64,000 nucleotides of DNA from Ceratothoa steindachneri (lineage: Eukaryota; Arthropoda; Malacostraca; Isopoda; Cymothoidae), in contig OZ018322.1 in NCBI GenBank assembly GCA_963969495.1, positions 155,582,838 through 155,646,837 of the forward strand. The letters are read 5' to 3'. The stretch's first letter is position 1; each line of letters begins with the position of its first letter. A program made the position numbers and the translations under genes. Below are positions 21,830 to 31,731 of this stretch, one piece after another. The notes beneath the pieces were generated by a model. It saw only the letters and a list, made by a program, of their open reading frames with translations, was not told where the DNA came from and ran no database searches.

Positions 21830-23773
21830 TATGGTTACCGGTGAAGGTTACCTGTTTATGTGGTGGTTTAAGGTTGTGGTGCTTGGGTTATGTAATAGGT
21901 AGGCTACTTGCACCAAATTGAAGGATTCAATAGGCCCAGTGGGATACTCCACAAAATGGACGAGCGGTGGTCTTATTTAATCCTGACAAACTCCACACAT
22001 ATAAAATAATATGAGAATAAGAAGAGGAGAATGTATATATTAATTTGCATATATGAATTTTATAGAAAATAAGATATAGCAATGCCCTCTGGGGCATTCT
22101 TATAAATAATAATAATCCTGGGAAAATTATATCCATATGTATATAATATGTAAAATTATCATCCAAAAATATAATCAATAAATTAATTTGTAACAAGAGA
22201 ATATTCAATGTAACTTCACCCTAATACATCAAAAATACCTTTTCTTTTAAAATTCCCTACACGAGCACGCACATACAAACACACGCATTTCGCCATCTGA
22301 CTTGAAGCTCTGTACTCAGTCCAATTGAGGAGAACGTTGCTTCGAATAAGCTTAGTTACTTTTTCTTTCCTAATTATTTTCGACAATCAGTGCATACGAG
22401 AGTAGATCATAACTCCTGTTCTTCTCTCATCGCAGACCCTAAGTCACACTCCATCATAGTTCTAGCCTACTAATTATATTTACGATATCTACACCACATG
22501 GTTATACATATACACTCACATGTACTCTCGTGCGCTCACGTATATTCTTCGTGTATGTGCATAATAATATTCACCTATATTCCTAGTCTTATAATACCAT
22601 GTACCCTCTTGTACTCGCATAATTATATTACTTTCATTATATTTCAATCTTATCCACTTACTAATATTTCATATTCTCTGTATACCATAAAAGTTGAATC
22701 CTCAGTTATCAATTGTGCATTAAAATTAATTTACAAAAATTAACTTCAAATCCTTACTATCTTTAAAATTATAATATGTCCAATTTTTGTTCATATCGAA
22801 TCACTCCATTCCTCCGGTAGCTTGAGATCAAATCCATGTTAGGGTTTCTGTACGATCACTCAACTCAAATAACAAATTTATGCTCGTACTGACTACTTCA
22901 TCGCTATCTAATGCAACTAAATCATTCATGACTAATCAGAACTTCTACAAAAGAATGAAAATACATATATTAATAGAGAGGAGGAAACCTCTCGTTGGAG
23001 ATGCCCACCGGAACACAAATATGTATGTTGGAAACGGATATCAGGTCAAGACACCTGAGTCAATAAGAGGAAACGAATAAACAAACAATTCGTGGCTTGG
23101 GATAGATTTATCAGAAGATGGGAGTCTACAAAGCAGCTGGACAAATACGGACTCTGACCCAAGGAAATTGTAACACAGATTTGCGACAAGCGAATCCTGT
23201 AATAGAGATAAAACAATTGAAATATGACAAACACAGCTGTTCGGTAGCTCCTCCCTAAAGGTGAAAACTAATGAACCCAACGATGGAGGCTCGTCCCACG
23301 GACGAGTCTAGGCCACGCCCACGAGGAAATAAAACTATATATAGTAGATCAATTCCAAAACACAATTCATTAAGAGTCAATAAGAATTATTAAGCCTTTA
23401 TGATCTATTCAGTATTAAGTCATTAAGATTAATTCGTTCCCATCTTAGCGTTATGGAACCCTTTTAATTCGCCTAAGTCCTGTTGCTCTAGAATTCAATA
23501 CTTTGCATTGAATCGAAAACCTGTTTGTCGCCCGCAAAAGTACTTTGTGACGTGCCGCTTGCCCCTTTAATAGGCCCGTATTAGACATAAAGTATATTTT
23601 TGCTACATCTTTTCTCAAAGTCCTTCTTTACCTCGATTACCCGAAAACCTTTGGTAAACCCAGCCTAAATCCGAATATCTGTGAAGAATCATTTAAGGAG
23701 TCAGAAACTTAATTCACCTTCACTATAAATTGGCTACTTATTAATTAGGTAAGACCGGATCCTTTCCTATAAA
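21830..23773. other. Interval between two divergent gypsy gag fragments
   Basis: Nearly 2 kb expected to contain the 5' LTRs of the two head-to-head gypsy fragments. A TATA-like CTATATATAG occurs at 23332-23341, upstream of the plus-strand gag. I could not find LTR boundaries or a convincing inverted match between the two sides. No other gene seen. Confidence 0.35.
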
Positions 23774-23817
23774 TTGGTAACCCTTCATTTTAACCGGACA
23801 ATGAAGGTATCGAAGAA

Positions 23818-24735
23818 ATGGACGCATCAATTCACCGTCTGGCAGGCCAAGCTGAAAGGGACTTCGTAAACGCTATAAACATAAAGCGGCCCATCCTTAA
23901 TAAAACAGCAGTCGCAAGTTGATTCCAAATTGTGTAGGTTCAATTTCACATTTCTGGAATAAAGAAGGAGAAGACCAAATTTTTCCATGCATTGGCCTAA
24001 CTTCCTCCCAAGACCGTTGATTGTCTTCTGGCGGCCATTATATCGGACCAAAATTATCAACTTTTAAGAGCGGAAGTGACTGTGCTATTCGAGAAGACCA
24101 AAACCGAGTTTATCGAGAAGCTCATTGCATCCTACACGCTCACAGGCCAACCCTCGACCAATTTGGAAGAACTACGAAGAACAGCCCTTCGGCTAAGAGT
24201 TGGTGAAGAGCTTGTGAGACACAAGTTCATTCAGTCGCTGCCAGCTAACATCGCGCACATAAGTAACACTCAGAAAGAACTAACCCTGGCACAATTGGGT
24301 AAATTGTCGGATGAACTGATGACATTTGATAGAACGCAGTGCCTTAATATAAACACTAATAGTGAGTCGATAGGTGGCAGTGCCGATTCCGTGTCAAACA
24401 CGCTTATGCCTTAAGCTAATAATGATACGAGTGATAATCATATTAATAATTCGGTGGGAAGTGCGCGGTCGGTGTCCAAAGGAGCGTACACTGATGGGAA
24501 TCGTCCCAGTTATATGCAGAATAATAGTGATCACAGTGCGCATAATAAACAAGGAGGATTGCGACCCTTCCGAAAGAACCGAAGAACTGTAGTTTGCCGC
24601 TCACACATATACTTTCGGGAGAACGCTAAATTCTGCAAACCCTCGTGCAGGTGGCCCAAGAGATGAGAAAAGGTGCAGACGCAACCTACCTCCAGGCCAT
24701 CTCCGCCATCTATAAGGCTGGATTCAATGAATTTT
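23818..24735 (+). pseudogene. Ty3/gypsy gag (fragment 2, opposite strand)
   Basis: ATG 23818 opens MDASIHRLAGQAERDFVNAI. Capsid follows with KEKTKFFHALA, LPPKTVDCLLAAIISDQNYQ, EELRRTALRLRVGEELVRHK and TLAQLGKLSDELMTF. After a stop it continues SVGSARSVSKGAYTDGNRPS and GGLRPFRKNRRTVVCRSHIY, then YFRENAKFCKPSCRWPK, a Cys/His cluster of the type found after gypsy gag. It is clearly homologous to the minus-strand fragment at 21769. A TGGTAACCCTTC sequence at about 23775 is a candidate primer-binding site. It ends abruptly at 24735, where an inverted PLE fragment begins. Confidence 0.75.
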
Positions 24736-25090
24736 CTTTTGCGGAAGTCTTTACACGGGTAGATTAGTTTGGCCTGTGGGAAGTCTATCGGGTGATTAAA
24801 GTTGTTACCGTGTGTGAAAAGACTATAGGTTGTGTTTCCTTGTCTAATGTCTCCTCTGTGTTCGTACATTATCTTATCCAGGTTTCTTCCTGTTTCGCCT
24901 ATGTAAAATAAAGGGCAGTTAATTTCTTTACAAGGGATTAAATAGACTCCTGCTTCGTTGGTTCATTCTATAGGTTTGGTGGCAGGGAATGATTTTGTAG
25001 TGGTCGAAGGGTATTTAAAAGTGGTGCGGTTAGGAGCAAGGATACTATTTAAACCTTTCAGTAATGGCTGGGTTCCTACTTTTAGGGCAA
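24735..25090 (-). pseudogene. Penelope-like element GIY-YIG endonuclease (inverted piece)
   Basis: The minus strand from about 25090 reads LAPNRTTFKYPSTTTKS, GVYLIPCKEINCPLFYIGET, GRNLDKIMYEHRGDIRQG, LFTHGNNFNHPIDFPQAKLI and RKRKFIESSLI. GVYxIPC...FYIGETGR is the GIY-YIG core with the CxxxxC zinc ligands seen in PLEs. HRxDIRxGNT, HxxxxNHPID and the catalytic Glu (FIES) are all present. One stop (after TKPIE) interrupts it. It adjoins an oppositely oriented PLE tail at 25103, forming a head-to-head arrangement. Downstream of FIESSLI it joins the gypsy gag fragment. Confidence 0.8.
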
Positions 25091-25102
25091 TAGAAGTTTG
25101 AG

Positions 25103-25252
25103 TTGGCCTTGGATAAACATTCATTGATAAGCAAAAGAAAGGTCATTGAATCCACCTTTATAGATGAAATCCCCAACTTTAATCTTTCGGATGGGCAATT
25201 TAAATGCAGCCCCTATGTCAAAGATCAAATCTTAAAAGATATCCTTAATGAA
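25103..25252 (+). pseudogene. Penelope-like element C-terminal tail (plus strand), split by the LTR element
   Basis: The plus strand reads LDKHSLISKRKVIESTFIDE, IPNFNLSDGQFKCSPYVKDQ and ILKDILNE up to the target-site duplication. It resumes after the 8-kb LTR element at 33210 with NELKFTPSD and a stop. KRKVIES is the Glu-bearing helix of the GIY-YIG domain, also found in the adjacent minus-strand piece (KRKFIES). So the same PLE segment occurs twice in opposite orientation. The split reading frame fixes the LTR element's insertion point. Confidence 0.7.
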
Positions 25253-26772
25253 TGTCGTAGAATGACCCTTGGTTTTGATCCCTCTACTCTTTGACACCCT
25301 TTTAGTAGCGGTATGCTTTAAGGGGCGTGAGTTACTTCTATGATGAAGTAGGCTTTGTTCTAAGAGTGCTATTTTTGTGGTTTAGTTCTTAAGGAAGAGC
25401 TATTTTTAAACACATAAGGATAAGAGGAAACACCAGAATCTACCAAAATAAACATGTATTTTAAATTCAATATTACACACAAACCAACAGTAAACACATT
25501 TCTATCTTTGGCCTCAAAAATCTTTCAATGACAAAACATTAACAAGTAGGCTTCCAGTAAACATACCAATTGCCAATTAGTATTTTTATCACGACCCTAT
25601 TTGATTAGCATAAAACATTAAATTAACGTACTCTCATCTACAAACACATATGACCTAGGTTCAAGAATAATGGTTTCTACTCTCCTTTAAAACGTGGGAC
25701 GTACTAAACTTCTACTATCGCAATAGAGATATAAATGTTATTGTTAACTTACAGGTAGGTATTAGGGATTGCCGGATGTCGCTGGAGGACTTATCTCTCA
25801 CTTTGAAGTGTGGTGGTCGCTAGTGGAATTTTCGTCGCCTGTGACGGGGGCTGATTCTTCAACGTAATTAAAGAACGGGAGCTCGTTGGGGCAGGGTTCT
25901 TCTCCTCTCACTCTTACGGTGCTTGAGATGTGAGAATCACTCGAGTGTGAGCGGCTTTGCTTTTCTTCAGTCGGACTTCTTTGCAGACTGAAAAGGCTTC
26001 TTCGGTATGGCACCGATATAAAACTTGACTATTTAGGTTAATACGGCCCTGAAAGGGGGGATCGATTTTCTCAATCTGATCCTCTCGTTTCTCACTGAAA
26101 TAGTCTTGTATGGCTGAAGGATCGATCTTCACGAACTACCCTTCTTCTGGCGTATCGACTTCTAATCTTCTTGTCTGGCTGAAAGATCGATCTTTACGAA
26201 CTAATCTTTCTTCTGGCGAATCGACTACTAATAATCTTCTTGTCTGGCCGACGGATCGATCTTCACGAACTAATCCACCTCTGGCGTATCGACTTCTGAT
26301 AATCTTCTTCTCTTTCTTTGCGGGGCTTATTTATAGGCGGATTGCCACCCCATCTAAAGGGGGAAGTGACCAGGCCACAGAGGCAAAAGGGGGGGGGGGA
26401 GCGAATGGTGAGTTAGCATCTGGGGAGAGCGAGAATTCCTGAGGTGGCACTGGGGTGCCCAAGTCAGCTCGCAAATTATAGGCTCGCAACCGCACCGCTA
26501 CTTGGCGTGCCTTCTGACTCGCACCGCTTTTTTTCCATAACCACGGGTTTATGGGTCTCGTAGGTAATTCGATCGTTAGAGCGTCGTTTAAGGACCTTAG
26601 GTGGTCGCCTTCAAACAGATGTTAGCTCCAACTGCTCACAGCGGCGGGGAGATCACACATGGTAAGCATTTTCGCCGGCTACCTTTCCCACGCTTCTCCT
26701 CATGAGGGGGGGGGGGGGGGCTTGAATGTACCTATACTCCTCCAGGATGCTTAATGTAGCCATTTTTCCACA
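25253..26772 (-). repeat. 3' LTR of the Gmr1-like element
   Basis: Almost identical to 31732-33209. It has about 43 bp of extra sequence (after 26661) that the other LTR lacks. The coding-strand start is TGTGGAAAAATGGCTACA and the end is TCATTCTACGACA. It contains three imperfect tandem units of about 65 bp (26108-26305), each with GATCGATCTTYACGAACTA. Confidence 0.92.
26108..26305. repeat. Three ~65-bp tandem units inside the LTR (also 32588-32785)
   Basis: Each unit contains a CTGGC/GGCTG start, GATCGATCTTYACGAACTA, TTCTGGCGNATCGACT and AATCTTCTTGTCTGG. Both LTRs carry the same three units. Tandem units in an LTR are often enhancer-like, which is inference here. Confidence 0.8.
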
Positions 26773-26788
26773 TTTACCTCCATCCTTA
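26773..26788 (-). promoter_or_regulatory. Candidate polypurine tract
   Basis: On the coding strand AAGGATGGAGGTAAA lies directly before the TG of the 3' LTR, the expected position of the plus-strand primer. One T interrupts the purines. Confidence 0.55.
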
Positions 26789-27054
26789 AGAAAATAACGG
26801 GAGGGGGGGGGGGTCCAATCCGACGCTTACAATAATATACATGGGTAACTTACGGAACATTATATTATACAATAAATTCTAGTTCACTCGGGAATGCCTC
26901 GATAACATTTCACCTGACCTTACATTAATTCCTATATTACTGTGCCAACTTAGGATTTTCTTATCTACCACTAGGGGGTTACTCGTCCCTACTTACTCAC
27001 AATTCTACTGATTTACACTTAACTTTGCTATAATACAATAGTTGGGCTGCTCCT
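26789..27054. other. Spacer between RNase H and the polypurine tract
   Basis: Contains a C/G homopolymer run and no coding motif. Its position right after RNase H supports RNase H being the last pol domain. Confidence 0.45.
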
Positions 27055-28620
27055 TAATCGTCGACAGGGTTCCGACTTAACGAGTCGGCCATACAATTGT
27101 TGGACCCTTTTATATAGTGAATGGAGTACTGGTACTCATTAAGAGTAAACTCCATCTCAGGAGTCTTCCATTCTTACACTTATTTTTACCTAAGTATGCA
27201 ACGGTTTATGGTCGCATTCCAACTTAAACTCGCGCCCTATTAGATAATATTTGAATTTACCTATGGACCATATTATGGCCAAAGCTTCGATTTCTATAGT
27301 AGTGTAGGCTTTTTTTTCTACTCAACAGTTTCCTACTGACATAAGCTATGGGATAGGCTGTTTCGTCATCTTTGTATTGAAGCAATACTCTGTCTAACCC
27401 GTCCCGACTAGCGTCCGTGCGAAGGCCGAAGATCTTGTTGGGATTTGGTAAGCGAAGAATGGGCGCAGTTACGAGTTTTCCTGTTAGAACCTCCAACTGA
27501 GTTATTGCATGGGGGTTCCACGTGACAGGGTCTGACGCTCTCTTTTTTAACAAGTCATTAAGTGGGGCCGCAATGGAAGCGAAGTGTGGTACAAAACGCC
27601 TATAGAACGAGGCCGCTTCCATAAACGATCGGAGTTGTTTCTTTGTTTTCGGCCGGGGCATCTTGACTATGGCGTCCACTTTTTCTTGCTGGGTAGTCAA
27701 GTGTTTTTGTCCTATTTTGAATCCCAGGTAGTCAATGGATTCGTAGGCAAAATAACACTTGGTCGGTCCGGCGGTTAGACCTTGCTCCTTCAATTTCTCC
27801 AACAATAAGCGTAAGGCGTGTAAGTGTGACTCCCATGTACGGGTAGCTACGTACACGTTGTTGAAGTAAAACGACACGTCACTTAGTCCAGCGATAATTC
27901 GCCTCATCATCCTATTATAATTGCTACCGGCTGTAAGTAGTCCGAAGGGGAGCCTGGTAAACTGTAACAGACCTCTCTCGGTCGCAAACGCCGTCAGTTT
28001 TTTGGACTCCTTAGCGAGAGGTATTTGATAGTACGCTTTACACAAATCCAATTTGGTGATGATTTAGCGTCTTCAAATAAATGGAGATTTTGATCTATTA
28101 GTGGGATGGGCTCGGCGTCGAAAACGGTCACTAAATTCAATTTTCGGAAGTCCACGCACATCCGAAATGATTGATCCGGTTTCTTAACCATTACTATGGG
28201 GGAGCAATAATCGGACTCCGATGGCTCTAAAATTCCCAATTTTAGTAAATTCCGGACTTCCTTATTGAAGGCTTCTCGTAGGTGGATCGGTAAAGGATAT
28301 GGTTTGCTCCGAACCACTGAATTAGTTTTTAGTTTTATTTCATGGATAAAATCCTTGGCACTTCCGGGGTTTTCAGAAATGACTTCTGGGAATTCCATGA
28401 GCAACTTCAACATTTCCGCTTTTTGTTGAATTTCTAAGTGGGGATTTATCTTTAAATCCACCCGAGGGTCTTCCGGGGTAGGTGAGAGCGAGGGAAGTTC
28501 GTATTCCTCGTCTTGTTCCACACACACGGTGTGTATGACTTGCAGGGGCGTACCCGGGTAAACGGCATCCATCGGTTCTTCTTCGTCTAGAAGGGTAATA
28601 TTCTTTATGCACGCGCGGCG
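27055..28620 (-). pseudogene. Gypsy-type reverse transcriptase and RNase H (3' end of pol)
   Basis: The minus strand reads SKPYPLPIHLREAFNKEVRN, LEPSESDYCSPIVMVKKPDQ and MCVDFRKLN. A 1-nt frameshift near 28065 follows, then LDLCKAYYQIPL (palm motif A Asp kept) and RLPFGLLTAGSNYNRMMR. The catalytic box reads FYFNNVYVAT where YxDDV is expected, so both aspartates are Asn. The connection domain follows (YLGFKIG, RSFMEAASFYRRFVPHFA). RNase H begins LRTDASRDGL, changes frame near 27310 to AYTTIEIEALAI, and ends with CDHKPLH and SNNCMADSLSR (27080). As the last pol domain before the LTR it gives the order integrase-RT-RNase H. The copy cannot reverse transcribe. Confidence 0.88.
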
Positions 28621-29728
28621 GTGATATTTTTTTTAGCATGTTTATGTGATAGGTTCTTCGCCCTGTTGGGGTATCTATCAAGTAATCGACTGGACCCCGT
28701 GCCTCGATTACTTCAAACGGTCCCTTCCACTGGGCCCATAACTTATTATTTTCGGTCGGGAGTAATAATAAGACTTCATCTCCTGCCTTTAATTTTCGAG
28801 CCTTTGCTTTCATATCGAAGTAGTCCCGATATTTGGCTAAATTTTTCTCGGCGTTCTCTCGAGCTAAGCCAGAGCAGTATTCTAGGCGCTCGCGCATATC
28901 CATCACGTAGGCGTAAGACGATTTGATTTCTTGCTCGAGCTTCGCGTTGGAAAATAATTCCTTAAGAATACTCATAGGACCTCGCACATTTCTCCCGTAT
29001 AATAGCTCAAAGGGCGAGAATCCCAACGTCCGATGAGGTATTTCTCGGCAGGCGAAAAGGGCTGCAGGCAGGTATCTGTGCCACTGTGTAGGGTTGTTTT
29101 GACACTTCTTCAATATATTTTTGAGAGTCCCGTTTAATTTCTCGCAGATTCCGTTAGCGGAGGGATGAAATGGACTCGTAAAAATTGGCTTGACTAACAG
29201 TAGTTTGTTAAAATACTCCATCATTTCTGAGGTGAATTGGCGCCCTCTATCAGATAGAATTTCTTTAGGCAGGCCTACTCGTGCAAAAATTGAAATTAAT
29301 GCTTCCGCGCAGGAAATAGTGTCAATCTTCCGTAGGGCCACGGCATCTGGGAACCGGGTGGCACAATCCACTAGGGTGAGGATGTAGGAGTGTCCTCCAC
29401 TTGAAGGGGGGTGAATTGGTCCCACCAAATCAATTGCCACTCGAAAGAATGGTTTGGTTATAACGGGCACCTTTGGTAAGGGAGCGGGAGGTACCCGTCC
29501 TCTGGAGGGATCCTTCTGACACACGTCGCATGATCGGCAATAGGCCACAATTTCCTTGGCGGCCTGGGGCCAATAAAAGTGTCGGAATATCTGCTGCGCC
29601 GTTTTGTTGTGCCCAAAGTGTCCGGCTAATATTCCATCATGCGCGGTATTCAAAATTCTTTGCGTGTATTCTTGAGGTACACACAGTGCTTTCTTGTTCT
29701 CCTTATCCTCCTCGCTGATAGTACGTTA
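28621..29728 (-). pseudogene. Gypsy-type integrase, located upstream of RT
   Basis: The minus strand has the H2C2 zinc-binding domain (HFGHNKTAQQIFRHFYWPQ with CRSCDVCQK), then the DDE core: RVAIDLVGPIHPPSSGGHSY (first Asp), LPKEILSDRGRQFTSEMMEY (second Asp) and SPFHPSANGICEKLNGTLKN (Glu). A GPY/F-like module follows (WAQWKGPFEVIEARGPVDYL). All catalytic residues are present. Translation stays open for about 345 codons. It is preceded by one in-frame stop (29726-29728) after the protease/linker frame. Near 28620 the frame shifts into the RT-coding frame. Gypsy-like sequence in a copia-like position is the hallmark of Gmr1. Confidence 0.88.
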
Positions 29729-30430
29729 GAGAAGTGAGTCTTCTACGATATACTGGATAGGCTTCTTTCCTTTCACTTGGAGAATTTCACCTTTAATAGC
29801 TTTCTCCCATAGAGGTTTAAGAGTGGGGCATTCCTTCTGAGCAATGGCGAAGGAAGTCAGTTTGAACCCATTGTCTTCGAGGGTAATCCTCGGGGTCAAC
29901 TTAGCAGGTTGCTCTTTCCTCTGGGCTTCTTGTGCCCGGGTGACTACTTGTTGAGCCACTTCTTGCTGGGGAATTAGGGGGTTTTGTCCGATTAGTACTG
30001 CGCAGAACTTAATCGGGGCTACTACCACGTCCGTCCAACCGGTGAAATATCTGCATTGTATATGACATCTCACGACGGGGAATCGATTGTCGCGTCCTAA
30101 AAAGTCGTGGACGATTGCGAATTTCTTATGGTTAGGGTTTACTGGGGGCAGCAACTTGTCGGATACCACTATGCACGTACATCCGGTGTCTCTGACTAAA
30201 GTGGATACTCGGCACCCATTAACAGTGCCCTCTTCAAATTGTAGGCCGCCTGGCGAACTTTTGTTGAATAGAAAGTTTACCTGTTGCTGGGGCCCTTCGG
30301 ATGTTGGCGCGGGGACGTTTAACGAATCAGCTTGTCCTGCTGGGATCGCGGCAGTCAGGTTTTCCACCTGTTGTCTCGAGGTCTCCCTCAGTCGGGAGTT
30401 CTGTGGGCACTGGAAACTCAGGTGACCTAT
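29729..30430 (-). pseudogene. Protease and linker region of pol
   Basis: The minus-strand frame is open from about 30430 to 29729. After the zinc knuckle it reads NFLFNKSSPGGLQFEEGTVN and STLVRDTGCTCIVVSDKLL. The DTG box of the aspartic protease reads DTGC (usually DTGA/S), followed by the FAIVHDFLGRDNRFPVVRCH and FTGWTDVVVAP beta strands and VLIGQ in place of the usual hydrophobic-LG motif. The linker then leads to the stop at 29726. The protease would cleave the Gag-Pol precursor. Only the Ala-to-Cys change and the downstream stop are odd. Confidence 0.72.
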
Positions 30431-31508
30431 TATCCCGCAGGTATAACAAGTGACGGGCTTCCTGGGATACGTGCCGGTATTAGGGTATGATCCTTGTGGA
30501 ATCCTACCTTCTTTTTGATTTTTTTCTCCTCCAAAATTTGGTTTATAAGTTCCTTTTGCTGCTGAGAACTTAAAGGGCTTCTTCTGTAAATGCCTGGGTG
30601 GCGGCCCATTTTTATTTGGGGAGGGAGCCTTCTCTTTCTTGTACTCTCTAGGATATAACCGATGATTTACCGCGTGGAGGTCAGCCTCGTCCAGACACTC
30701 GTTGAAGGTAGAAGCTTTTCGGTCTTAACGAATGCACGGATTTCCTGGGGTAGTGTACTTAGTAACTGATCTCTAAGCATGAAGTCGACGACCGCAGCGA
30801 CTTCGTTCTCTACCCCTTCTGACTCCATCCAAAACTGTAGGCTTCGACGAAGCTCAAAGCCAAAATGTTTGTATGTTTGTCCAGGTCTTATACGAGACTG
30901 CCTGAACTTCATCCTATATTCTTCCGGGTTAAGGTTTGTTGCTGAGAGAAGTTCGGCTTTGAGAGTGGAATAGTCCACAGTCGCTTCTGAGGGTAAAGAT
31001 ACGAATATCTCTCTCATCCTACGATTGAGTAGCGGTAACAGTCTGGTGACCCCATCTTCTTCTAGGTCCCAATTATTGACTTCAAATATTTCTCAAAATG
31101 GGAGAGATATGAGCATAAATCTTCATCATCCCTGTACTCCGGGAGTTTCATGCTGGCCGCTGGTGACACTCCTGTTCTGGATGACACTGACTGCACCTCT
31201 AACTCGTCTTTGCTAAGAGCTCTTTCGTGGGCCCTTATCTTCTCTCTTTCCTCAGCTTCCATTTTCGTCTTTTCTCTTCTTTCATCAGCTTCCATTTTCG
31301 CCTTTTCTCTTTTTTCATCAGCTTCCATTTTCGCCTTTTCTCTTCTTTCATCAGCTTCCATTTTCATTTTACGTTCCTCTTTTCTTTCTTCTCTTTCATT
31401 TCTCTCTTTCTCCTGAATAAACGAGTTCAGCTCGGTTCCTTCCAGTCCGAGGCTTTGACCTTGCTTCCGATAAAGGTCAAACAATGCCATCGCGCTTATG
31501 TCAGTCAT
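30395..31508 (-). pseudogene. Gag of the Gmr1-like element
   Basis: Minus strand from ATG 31508: MTDISAMALFDLYRKQGQSL, then a charged coiled-coil region with four 11-residue repeats (KMEADERREKA type). The capsid start is KLPEYRDDEDLCSYLSHFEK. A 1-nt frameshift lies near 31065, then RMREIFVSLP, MKFRQSRIRPGQTYKHFGFE and the rest of capsid. It ends near 30440 with a CCHC knuckle (CYTCGIIGHLSFQC). Gag packages the element RNA. The start was chosen because it follows the 5' LTR and PBS by about 200 bp and opens the conserved ALFxLYxKQG motif. Confidence 0.8.
31240..31372 (-). repeat. 33-bp coding repeats in gag
   Basis: Four near-identical 33-bp units encode an 11-residue KMEADERREKA-type repeat. 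They would form a highly charged helix. The repeats probably arose by slippage. Confidence 0.85.
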
Positions 31509-31710
31509 CTACCTTGTTTTTAATCAAGCCTGACCTAATCCACCACCGAAACTTACCATTTGGCTTAACAATTACCTTTAGATGGTGTCCACCTCTAACT
31601 TTACCAATTTTCCACTCGTCAAATATTCTATTATTCCTGGTGTTCCTTTTATGTGTTAGCTCTTCCTTAAATAGACACTGCTGGTTTCTTTCTAATATAA
31701 AACATCTAGA

Positions 31711-31720
31711 CCTGACACCA
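31711..31720 (-). promoter_or_regulatory. Candidate primer-binding site
   Basis: On the coding strand TGGTGTCAGG lies 11 nt after the 5' LTR. TGGTGTCAG is complementary to tRNA 3' ends in CTGACACCA, as in several leucine tRNAs. The match beyond nine bases is not confirmed. Confidence 0.6.
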
Positions 31721-31731
31721 CTTTTATTATA

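Noticed and set aside
25798..26442. Frames on both strands inside the 3' LTR, repeated at 32242-32922
   Set aside because: Both lie in LTR DNA duplicated as non-coding sequence, partly over the 65-bp tandem units. No protein family recognised.
31150..31523. Plus-strand Ser/Phe-rich frames at 31.15-31.52 kb
   Set aside because: Antisense of the gag coiled-coil repeats.
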